A program made the translations under genes and the position numbers. This document shows positions 26,395 to 32,946 of a stretch of DNA of 56,251 nucleotides, one piece after another; position 1 is the first letter of the stretch, and every line of letters begins with the position of its first letter. The notes beneath the pieces are model-generated. The model was not told the DNA's origin, did no database searches, and saw only the letters and a program-made list of their open reading frames with translations. The stretch is from positions 1 through 56,251 of the forward strand of contig JASJDM010000048.1 in the NCBI GenBank assembly GCA_030065125.1, read 5' to 3'. Source of the stretch: Lysobacterales bacterium. GTDB taxonomy: Bacteria > Pseudomonadota > Gammaproteobacteria > Xanthomonadales > SZUA-38.

Positions 26395-27021
26395 ATGAAC
26401 ATATCAAAAGCCCTGAATCCCATTGTTGGACTGACCGGCCTGTTGGCCCTGGCCCTCAGTGCCGGCATCGCCCTGGCCGAGGTCAAGGAGAAGATGAAGA
26501 TCAAGGTGGTGACCGGCGACGGCATCTCCGAGACCGTGACTATCGAAGACCTCGCCGTAGGCGACAGCGAGGTGTTTATCACCGAGAGCGGCAAGGAGGT
26601 TTATATCACCCGGGAAGAAGAAGCCCTGAGCCTGGAGGTCGACGGCCGCGTCATCGACGTGCAGCTGCCCAAGGTCCACTCGGTTCACGATATGGGTGCT
26701 GCCCACAAGCGGGTGATGTTCATTTCCGACGAAGGCGATATCCATGAGGTGGACGGCGAAAACGTCTGGGTGGGCGATGACAAGACTATCAGGCTGGACG
26801 TTGACGTGGATGCACACCACGACGTCATGGTTCACGGTGACGGCGAAGAGCAGATCATCATCCGCAAGCAGATTCTCTCCGACGGCGAGATTATCGAGGA
26901 AGAGGTGCAGGCGTTGCTGGAATCCATCGACGTCAACGTGGAAGGCGGCGACGGTGAGCAGGAGATCATCATCATCAAGAAGCACGTTGAGCTGCACGAA
27001 GATTCTGATCACGACCAGTGA
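26395..27021 (+). CDS. acidic secreted protein of unknown function, sigma54 target
   Basis: The 208-residue product begins with a signal peptide (about 1-29, ending GIALA). The mature part is strongly acidic, with many D, E, V, I and H. It has repetitive beta-strand-like pieces (KIKVVTGDGISETVTIEDL, VFITESGKEVYITREEE, EEQIIIRKQILSDGEIIEEE, EQEIIIIKKHVELHED). It ends in a His/Asp-rich tail (HEDSDHDQ) that could bind metal. No family is recognised. The ATG at 26395 has AAGGAG at 26383-26388. The sigma54 promoter upstream and the hairpin at 27031-27061 downstream suggest a single-gene unit induced by the adjacent two-component system. Confidence 0.85.
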   Translation: MNISKALNPIVGLTGLLALALSAGIALAEVKEKMKIKVVTGDGISETVTIEDLAVGDSEVFITESGKEVYITREEEALSLEVDGRVIDVQLPKVHSVHDMGAAHKRVMFISDEGDIHEVDGENVWVGDDKTIRLDVDVDAHHDVMVHGDGEEQIIIRKQILSDGEIIEEEVQALLESIDVNVEGGDGEQEIIIIKKHVELHEDSDHDQ

Positions 27022-27030
27022 GTAAGAAAC

Positions 27031-27061
27031 CGGGTCGCGGCCGGCTGCTGGCCGCGACCCG
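27031..27061 (+). terminator. strong hairpin after the sigma54-controlled gene
   Basis: A perfect 12-bp stem CGGGTCGCGGCC/GGCCGCGACCCG with a 7-base loop lies 9 bp past the stop codon at 27021. There is no T run, so termination may be partial, but the stem should at least protect the mRNA. Confidence 0.65.
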
Positions 27062-27099
27062 ATAGCCTCCCCACCGGGGGCTTCCCGTACAATGGCCCC

Positions 27100-27954
27100 A
27101 TGATTACGGTCAGGGGCCTCGACTTCACCTACCACGGCGCTGCCCGGCCCGCGCTGCGTTCCCTGGACTTTCAGGTTGACCAGGGCGAAATCTTCGGCTT
27201 CCTTGGCCCCAGCGGCGCCGGCAAATCCACCACCCAGCGGATCCTTACCGGACTGCTGGCACCCTACACCGGCCAGGTCCGGGTATTCGACCGGGAACTG
27301 TCCGACTGGGACCAGTCCTTCTACGAACGCATCGGTGTTTCCTTCGAACTGCCCAATCACTTTCTCAAACTGACCGCCCGGGAAAATCTGTCCTATTTCG
27401 GCGCCCTCTACCGTTCGCCGGCCGGGGACCTGAGTGCGCTGCTGGACCAGGTTGGTCTGGGCCAGGATATCGACACCCGGGTGGGTGAGTTTTCCAAGGG
27501 CATGATGACCCGGCTGGGCGTGGCCAGGGCGCTGCTGCACGATCCCGAGCTGCTGTTCATGGATGAGCCCACCGCGGGGCTGGACCCCGTGACGGCGCGA
27601 CTGGTGAAACAGCTGATCAGGCAGCAGCGCGACCAGGGCAAGACCATCTTCCTGACTACCCACGATATGGCTGCGGTGGATGAACTGTGTGACCGGGTGG
27701 CGTTTATCGTCGATGGCGAAATCAACGTGATCGATCAGCCCCGGGCGCTGAAGCTGCGCTTTGGCAGCAAGCGTGTCCGGGTAGAGTACGGCAGCGAAAA
27801 CCCGGGCCACAGCCGGGAATTCGAGCTGGACGGGTTGGGTGCCAACGGCGACTTCCTGCAGCTGTTGCAGCAGAACCAGATTCAGACCATTCACACTCTG
27901 GAGGCGAGCCTGGACGACGTTTTTGTGCAGGTAACCGGGGCTTCACTGTCGTGA
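27100..27954 (+). CDS. ABC transporter ATP-binding protein
   Basis: The 284-residue ATPase has Walker A GPSGAGKSTTQRIL near 40, the Q loop (SFELPNH, with Glu in place of Gln), signature FSKGMMTRLGVARAL, Walker B LLFMDEPTAGLDP and the switch His TTHD. A C-terminal extension of about 60 residues ends with LEASLDDVFVQVTG, typical of ABC-2-type drug or natural product exporters. A TACAAT hexamer at 27088-27093, only 6 bp before the ATG, could be a -10 box, giving an almost leaderless mRNA. The next gene overlaps its stop by 4 bp. Confidence 0.93.
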   Translation: MITVRGLDFTYHGAARPALRSLDFQVDQGEIFGFLGPSGAGKSTTQRILTGLLAPYTGQVRVFDRELSDWDQSFYERIGVSFELPNHFLKLTARENLSYFGALYRSPAGDLSALLDQVGLGQDIDTRVGEFSKGMMTRLGVARALLHDPELLFMDEPTAGLDPVTARLVKQLIRQQRDQGKTIFLTTHDMAAVDELCDRVAFIVDGEINVIDQPRALKLRFGSKRVRVEYGSENPGHSREFELDGLGANGDFLQLLQQNQIQTIHTLEASLDDVFVQVTGASLS

Positions 27955-28637
27955 GGCGCGTCATGGCCACAACGCTGCGGGATCTGCGACTGCTCAAGCG
28001 CAACGGCTTTATCCATGCGGCAGGCCTGATGGCGGCGGCGCTGATCATCGTGCTGCAGTTTGTCCCCGAGTCCGCCCGATCCTGGATGGTGCCGCTGCTG
28101 CTGTTCGGTAACTTTGTCGCCAATGCCTTTTACTTCAGCGCCGGCATGATGCTGCTGGAAAAAGCCGAGCGCACGCTGCCGGTCCAGTTCGTCACACCCC
28201 TTCGCACCGGCGAATACCTGTGGTCCCGCTGCCTGGCCCTGACGCTGCTCACCCTGGCCGAATCACTGCTGATCGTTGCCTTCGCGGGCGTCGGCAACTG
28301 GCTGCTCATTGCCCTGGCGGTGTCCGCGGCAACGCCCCTGCTGTGTCAGCTGGGGCTGCTGATGGTGACCCGCTACGATTCCATCAACCGCTTTCTGATG
28401 CCTTCGGTACCGGTGACCTTTCTGCTTGCCCTGCCGCTGCTCTACGAGTTTGAGCTGTGGCCCAGTCCGCTGTTGATGGCACACCCCGTGTATCCCTGCC
28501 TGGCGCTGCTGTTCGGAGGCTTCGAACCGACGTCAATCCCCAAGGTCGTGCTGGCGCTCGGACTGGCCACTGCCTGGGCGCTGCTGGGTGCCGCCCTCAC
28601 CGGCCGGGTGCTGCGCCGCTACGCCAGGACCCCATGA
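27951..28637 (+). CDS. ABC exporter permease subunit 1
   Basis: The 228-residue protein has six hydrophobic segments with an N-terminal cytoplasmic start (MRRVMATTLRDLRLLKRNGF), the pattern of ABC-2 exporter permeases of the fluoroquinolone-exporter type. The GTG at 27951 overlaps the ATPase stop; an in-frame ATG lies at 27963. The second permease start overlaps its stop by 4 bp. The three genes must form one exporter; the cargo is unknown. Confidence 0.85.
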   Translation: MRRVMATTLRDLRLLKRNGFIHAAGLMAAALIIVLQFVPESARSWMVPLLLFGNFVANAFYFSAGMMLLEKAERTLPVQFVTPLRTGEYLWSRCLALTLLTLAESLLIVAFAGVGNWLLIALAVSAATPLLCQLGLLMVTRYDSINRFLMPSVPVTFLLALPLLYEFELWPSPLLMAHPVYPCLALLFGGFEPTSIPKVVLALGLATAWALLGAALTGRVLRRYARTP

Positions 28638-29368
28638 ACCTGCTGGCGGCCAGTCGAGTCCTGGGGCGGATCGATGCCCGCAACGTGACCCGCGATCCCC
28701 TGCTGGCGTGGCTGCTGCCCCTGTCACTGCTGCTGGCGGCGATGTTCCGGTACGGGGTGCCACCCCTGGCGACCTGGCTGCAGGAGAATTACCAGGTGGA
28801 CCTGGTGCCGCATTACCCGGCCATCATGAGTTTTGGCCTGTTGATTGCGCCTACCATCGTGGGCACGGTGATCGGCTTCCTGCTGCTGGACCAGCGCGAT
28901 GACCGCACCCTGGAGGCATTGCGCATCACGCCCCTGACCACCCGGGGCTACCTGGGCTACCGGGTCTTGCTGCCGGTGGCCATCAGCGTGCCCATCACCC
29001 TGGCGGTCATGCTGATCATGGGACTGTCCCTGCCCGGCTGGGATGCGCTGCTGGTGGGCTCGGTGATTGCTGCACCCATGGCCGCGCTGTTTGCCCTGGC
29101 CTTTGCCTGTATTGCAGAGAACAAGGTCCAGGGATTCGCCCTGAGTAAAGCCAGCGGCCTGGTCAACCTGCCGGCGGTTGTGGCCTGGTTTATCCAGTCG
29201 GACTGGCAGCTGCTGTTTGGCATCACTCCCACCTACTGGATCGTCAAGTGCTACTGGCAGGCCATGGCGGGCGAGCCCTGGCTGGGATTCGCCCTGGTGG
29301 GTCTGGTATACCAGGCCCTGATCGGCTGGCTGCTGCTGCGCTGGTTCACCCGGATCATCAGCCGATGA
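28634..29368 (+). CDS. ABC exporter permease subunit 2
   Basis: The 244-residue membrane protein has about six hydrophobic segments and the block DQRDDRTLEALRITPLTTRGYL. This is a coupling-helix region typical of ABC-2 permeases, matching a similar stretch (AERTLPVQFVTPLRTGEYL) in subunit 1. I start it at ATG 28634, overlapping the stop of subunit 1. A longer in-frame reading from 28457 would overlap subunit 1 and is rejected. Its stop overlaps the start of the TrmL gene. Confidence 0.88.
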   Translation: MNLLAASRVLGRIDARNVTRDPLLAWLLPLSLLLAAMFRYGVPPLATWLQENYQVDLVPHYPAIMSFGLLIAPTIVGTVIGFLLLDQRDDRTLEALRITPLTTRGYLGYRVLLPVAISVPITLAVMLIMGLSLPGWDALLVGSVIAAPMAALFALAFACIAENKVQGFALSKASGLVNLPAVVAWFIQSDWQLLFGITPTYWIVKCYWQAMAGEPWLGFALVGLVYQALIGWLLLRWFTRIISR

Positions 29369-29829
29369 TCCACATTGCGCTGTATCAGCCGGAAATCCCC
29401 CAGAACACCGGCAACATCATCCGGCTGTGCGCCAACCTGGGGGCCGACCTTCACCTGGTGCTGCCACTGGGATTCGTGTGGGATGACCGCCGCCTGAAAC
29501 GATCCGGCCTGGACTACCACGAGTACGCCGAGGTACGGCGGCATCGGGATTGGGCTGCATTGCAGGAGCATCTGGGCCAGCGTCGCATCTTCGCCTACAC
29601 CACCCGGGCCAGTCGGATCCACTCCCAGGCCAGTTTCAGCCCATCCGACGTGCTGTTGTTCGGGCCGGAAACCCGTGGCCTTCCGGAGAACGTGCTGGGC
29701 CAGATTCCCCCCGACCAGCATCTGCGGTTGCCCATGAAGCCGGACTCCCGCAGTCTGAATCTGTCCAATGCCGTGGCAGCCGCAGCCTACGAAGCCTTTC
29801 GGCAGCTGAATTACCCCGACCTCGTTTGA
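29365..29829 (+). CDS. trmL: tRNA (cytidine/uridine-34-2'-O)-methyltransferase TrmL
   Basis: TrmL methylates the wobble ribose of tRNA-Leu. The 154-residue SPOUT-family protein matches in length and motifs: MIHIALYQPEIPQNTGNIIR at the N-terminus, LFGPETRGLP (SAM-binding knot) and RSLNLSNAVAAAAYEA at the C-terminus. The ATG at 29365 overlaps the upstream permease stop. Confidence 0.96.
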   Translation: MIHIALYQPEIPQNTGNIIRLCANLGADLHLVLPLGFVWDDRRLKRSGLDYHEYAEVRRHRDWAALQEHLGQRRIFAYTTRASRIHSQASFSPSDVLLFGPETRGLPENVLGQIPPDQHLRLPMKPDSRSLNLSNAVAAAAYEAFRQLNYPDLV

Positions 29830-29831
29830 GG

Positions 29832-29860
29832 TTCACCCACTGCTGGCATCAGGGTATTCT
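29832..29860 (+). promoter_or_regulatory. sigma70-type promoter for the lpxO-like gene
   Basis: TTCACC, 17 bp, TATTCT. The start site would lie about 22 bp before ATG 29889. Both boxes match four of six consensus bases. Confidence 0.5.
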
Positions 29861-29888
29861 GTGCCGTTGATTTCTTCCCTGGAACCCT

Positions 29889-30833
29889 ATGTCCGACTTT
29901 TTTACAGCATTGACCTTTCCCCAGTTTTTCTGGTCGCCGGGAATGCTGGTGGTTTACCTGCTGGCCCTGTGCGGTTCGGTGGTGCATTTCCGCGGCCAGG
30001 TGCGCTTCAGCTTTCTGCGGCAGCTGACTTCGTTCACCACCTTTCTGTCACCGGTCAACGCCTACATGTACCTTTTTTCCCGGGTACCCAACACGCCGTT
30101 TCTGGATCTGGAAGATTTCTCCGAACTGAAGGTGCTGAAAGACAACTGGGAGACCTTCCGGGAAGAGGCCAGCCGGCTGCACAGCGGCGGCGAGGTGCGG
30201 GCTTCGGACAAGCTGGACGACGTTGGCTTCAATTCCTTTTTTCGCCGCGGCTGGAAACGCTTCTACCTGACCTGGTACGGCCAGAGCCTGCCGTCGGCCC
30301 GGGAACTGTGTCCGAAAACCGTGGAGATCCTGGAGTCCATACCCACCATCAAGGGCGCCATGTTTGCCATGCTGCCGCCGGGCGGCCAGCTGATGCGCCA
30401 CCGGGACCCCTACGCCGGCTCCCTGCGCTACCACCTGGGACTGGTGACCCCCAACTCCGATGACTGCCGCATCTTTGTCGATGGCAATCAGTACTCCTGG
30501 CGCGACGGCGAAGCCGTGCTGTTTGACGAAACCTACATCCACTGGGCGGAGAACAAGGCCGATTCAGATCGCCTGATCCTGTTCTGCGACGTGGAGCGTC
30601 CCATGCGAGGGCCGGTTTCACGCTGGATCAACCGGCTGTTTGCTCGCCTGGTGATGTCAGCGTCGCGCAGCCGCAACCATCCCGACGAGCCGGTGGGCGC
30701 CCTCAACCGCCTGTTCAGCGTGGTCTACCCCATCCGCAGGATCGGCCGGCGCCTGAAAGAGGTCAACAAGCCCATCTACTACCTCATCAAGTACGCCATT
30801 TTCGCCGGGCTTTTGTACCTCCTGATCTTCTGA
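29889..30833 (+). CDS. lipid A hydroxylase LpxO-like (aspartyl/asparaginyl beta-hydroxylase family)
   Basis: LpxO enzymes add a 2-hydroxyl group to a secondary acyl chain of lipid A, using Fe(II) and 2-oxoglutarate. The 314-residue protein has an N-terminal membrane helix (about 17-33), the iron ligands in LMRHRDPYAGSLRYHLGL (His and Asp) and the distal His in DETYIHWAENK, with the 2-oxoglutarate Arg in the RLILFCDVERP block. A C-terminal hydrophobic segment (YLIKYAIFAGLLYLLIF) provides a second anchor, as in LpxO. The membrane anchors favour lipid A over a protein substrate, though this is inferred. Confidence 0.85.
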   Translation: MSDFFTALTFPQFFWSPGMLVVYLLALCGSVVHFRGQVRFSFLRQLTSFTTFLSPVNAYMYLFSRVPNTPFLDLEDFSELKVLKDNWETFREEASRLHSGGEVRASDKLDDVGFNSFFRRGWKRFYLTWYGQSLPSARELCPKTVEILESIPTIKGAMFAMLPPGGQLMRHRDPYAGSLRYHLGLVTPNSDDCRIFVDGNQYSWRDGEAVLFDETYIHWAENKADSDRLILFCDVERPMRGPVSRWINRLFARLVMSASRSRNHPDEPVGALNRLFSVVYPIRRIGRRLKEVNKPIYYLIKYAIFAGLLYLLIF

Positions 30834-30849
30834 CCGTGGCCCCCTGGAT

Positions 30850-31620
30850 ATGACCGTGGATCTCAACTTCAGGGAAATGGGTTCCGGCCCGGCCCTGGTC
30901 ATCGCCCACGGCCTGTTCGGGTCGTCCAGTAACTGGCAGGCTATCGGCCGCCGGCTGGCGGATCGCTTCCGGGTGCTGCTGGTGGACATGCGCAACCACG
31001 GGGAGTCCCCCTGGAACGACACCATGGATTACCCCTCCATGGCGGCGGACCTGGATCGTTTCATCCAGCAGCACGCCGACGGCCGCGCCCGGGTGCTGGG
31101 CCACAGCATGGGCGCCAAGGCGGCCATGGTGCTGGCCGTATCCCATGCGGAGTCGGTGCACTCGCTGGCGGCGGTAGACGTGGCTCCGATCAGCTACACC
31201 TCGGGGTTCCGCCGCTACACCCAGGCGCTGTCAGACATTCCCCTGAACCAGATCCAGTCACGGCGGGAAGCCGAGGGCTGGCTGACCGAGGTGGTTCATG
31301 AGCCGGGCGTGCGGGCTTTCCTGCTGCACAATCTGAAGCGGGTGGATGACCGCTGGGCCTGGCGCATCAACATCCCGGTCCTGCATGACGCAATTCACAC
31401 CATTGCAGGTTTTCCCGAACTGGGCGATGCCCGATACCAGGGACCCGCCCTGCTGATTGCCGGCGGCAACTCCAACTACGTTACCGATGCGGGCGCAGCA
31501 GCGGCACGCATGCTGCTTCCTCAACTGCGCCTGGTGGCGGTGCCGGGGGCCGGCCACTGGGTCCACTCGGAGCAGCCCGATCACGTCGCCCAGCTGCTGG
31601 GGGATTTTTTCGTCGGCTGA
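30850..31620 (+). CDS. alpha/beta hydrolase, YbfF-like esterase
   Basis: The 256-residue protein is an alpha/beta hydrolase with the oxyanion HGLFGSSSNW, the DMRNHGESP strand-loop, nucleophile Ser in LGHSMGAKAAM, catalytic Asp near the ALLIAGGNSNYV block and His in GAGHWVHSEQP. E. coli YbfF has the same length and motifs and hydrolyses acyl-CoA and other esters. No clear ribosome-binding site is seen before ATG 30850. The gap to the preceding gene is 16 bp. Confidence 0.9.
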   Translation: MTVDLNFREMGSGPALVIAHGLFGSSSNWQAIGRRLADRFRVLLVDMRNHGESPWNDTMDYPSMAADLDRFIQQHADGRARVLGHSMGAKAAMVLAVSHAESVHSLAAVDVAPISYTSGFRRYTQALSDIPLNQIQSRREAEGWLTEVVHEPGVRAFLLHNLKRVDDRWAWRINIPVLHDAIHTIAGFPELGDARYQGPALLIAGGNSNYVTDAGAAAARMLLPQLRLVAVPGAGHWVHSEQPDHVAQLLGDFFVG

Positions 31621-31643
31621 CCGGCCAACGCCGCGGCCATCCT

Positions 31644-31673
31644 TTGAGCGACGTTACGCTGCGCGCCTATAAT
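31644..31673 (+). promoter_or_regulatory. sigma70 promoter of the potassium channel gene
   Basis: TTGAGC, 18 bp, TATAAT. The -10 box is perfect. The start site would be near 31680, giving a leader of about 20 bases before the GTG at 31700. Confidence 0.7.
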
Positions 31674-31699
31674 CGGGAGAGCCCCGGATTACCCAGGCC

Positions 31700-32923
31700 G
31701 TGAACGACACAGCAGACCACCAGCACACCAAGCCTCGACCCTCGCTGCGCAATCGCGCATTCGAGGTCCTTGATGGCGGTTGGGAGACCGACCCGCTGGG
31801 ACGTTTCATCAACGTCTTTATGGTGGGATTGATCGTTCTCAACGTTGCCGCGATCATCCTGGAGTCCATGCAAAGCGTGGGCGATCGCTACGCCAGCTGG
31901 TTCGACTGGTTTGAACTGTTCTCGGTGGTGGTGTTCTCGGTGGAGTACCTGGCCCGGGTGTGGTGCTGTGTTGACCACCCGACCGGACGCTACGCCCAGC
32001 CGATCAGAGGCAGACTGCGCTACATGGCCAGCCCCATGGCCATCATTGACCTGATGGCGGTGGCGCCGTTTTTCATCAATTACCTGGTGCCGACCATCGA
32101 CCTGCGCTTCCTCCGGGTGTTCCGGCTGCTGCGCCTGCTGAAGCTGACCCGGTACTTCCCGGCCATGCGCTACCTGGGGTCGGTGGTATACGGACAGCGA
32201 CGGGCGCTGCTATCGGCTTTTTTCGTGATGCTGGTCATGCTGACCTTTGCCTCCAGCCTGATGTACCTGATCGAGCACAAACACCAGCCGGAGGACTTCA
32301 GCAGCATCCCCGCGGCCATGTGGTGGGGCATGGCTACGCTCACCACCGTGGGGTATGGAGACGTTACCCCGATCACACCCATGGGCAAACTGGTCGGCAC
32401 CATGATTGCCCTGTTTGGCATCGGCATGTTTGCCCTGCCGGCCGCCATCATGGCGTCAGGCTTTATCCGGGAGATGGAGAAGCTTACCTTCATCACGTCC
32501 TGGAAAGTCACGGCGCGACTGCCGTTGTTCAAGGGGCTCGACGCAGCGGAAATCGGCGAGGTGGCGACGCTGCTGCGGCCGCGCAACGTGGTTCCCGGCG
32601 AGGCTGTTTTTCGCAAGGGCGACTATGCCAGCGGCGTGTTTTTTATCATCACCGGACGCATTCGCATCCTGCTGGATGGCGAGGAGTACCTGCTGAAGGA
32701 CGGCGATTTTTTCGGCGAAATTGCCCTGCTGGACCACAGAACCCGTCTGGGCACCGCCATCGCCGACGCCAGCAGCCGACTGCTCGAGCTGGATCGGGAG
32801 GATTTTGACGAGCTGTGTGAACGGGACCCCCAGATCCATGCCAACGTGGCCAGGGTGGCCCAGCGGCGGCTGGAGAGCCACGAACAGGGTCACGGCTTTT
32901 CAATTCCGGACAATCCGGAATGA
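31700..32923 (+). CDS. voltage-gated K+ channel with cyclic-nucleotide-binding domain
   Basis: The 407-residue inner-membrane protein has six membrane segments. S4 (LRFLRVFRLLRLLKLTRYF, about 135-153) holds regularly spaced Arg/Lys, and the pore has the K+ filter TTVGYGD at about 214-220. After S6 and a C-linker, a cyclic-nucleotide-binding domain (about 275-395) contains the phosphate-binding cassette DFFGEIALLDHRTRLGTA with its key Arg. This is the architecture of MlotiK1-type channels. The GTG start at 31700 follows a good promoter. It converges with the antiporter gene (23-bp gap), which also ends in this domain. Confidence 0.95.
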   Translation: MNDTADHQHTKPRPSLRNRAFEVLDGGWETDPLGRFINVFMVGLIVLNVAAIILESMQSVGDRYASWFDWFELFSVVVFSVEYLARVWCCVDHPTGRYAQPIRGRLRYMASPMAIIDLMAVAPFFINYLVPTIDLRFLRVFRLLRLLKLTRYFPAMRYLGSVVYGQRRALLSAFFVMLVMLTFASSLMYLIEHKHQPEDFSSIPAAMWWGMATLTTVGYGDVTPITPMGKLVGTMIALFGIGMFALPAAIMASGFIREMEKLTFITSWKVTARLPLFKGLDAAEIGEVATLLRPRNVVPGEAVFRKGDYASGVFFIITGRIRILLDGEEYLLKDGDFFGEIALLDHRTRLGTAIADASSRLLELDREDFDELCERDPQIHANVARVAQRRLESHEQGHGFSIPDNPE

Positions 32924-32946
32924 GCTGGCAGGGGCCAGCCAGGCCG

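Noticed and set aside
26404..27894. 496-codon minus-strand frame over the acidic protein and the ABC ATPase
   Set aside because: Antisense shadow. The plus strand has a signal peptide, a ribosome-binding site and ABC motifs.
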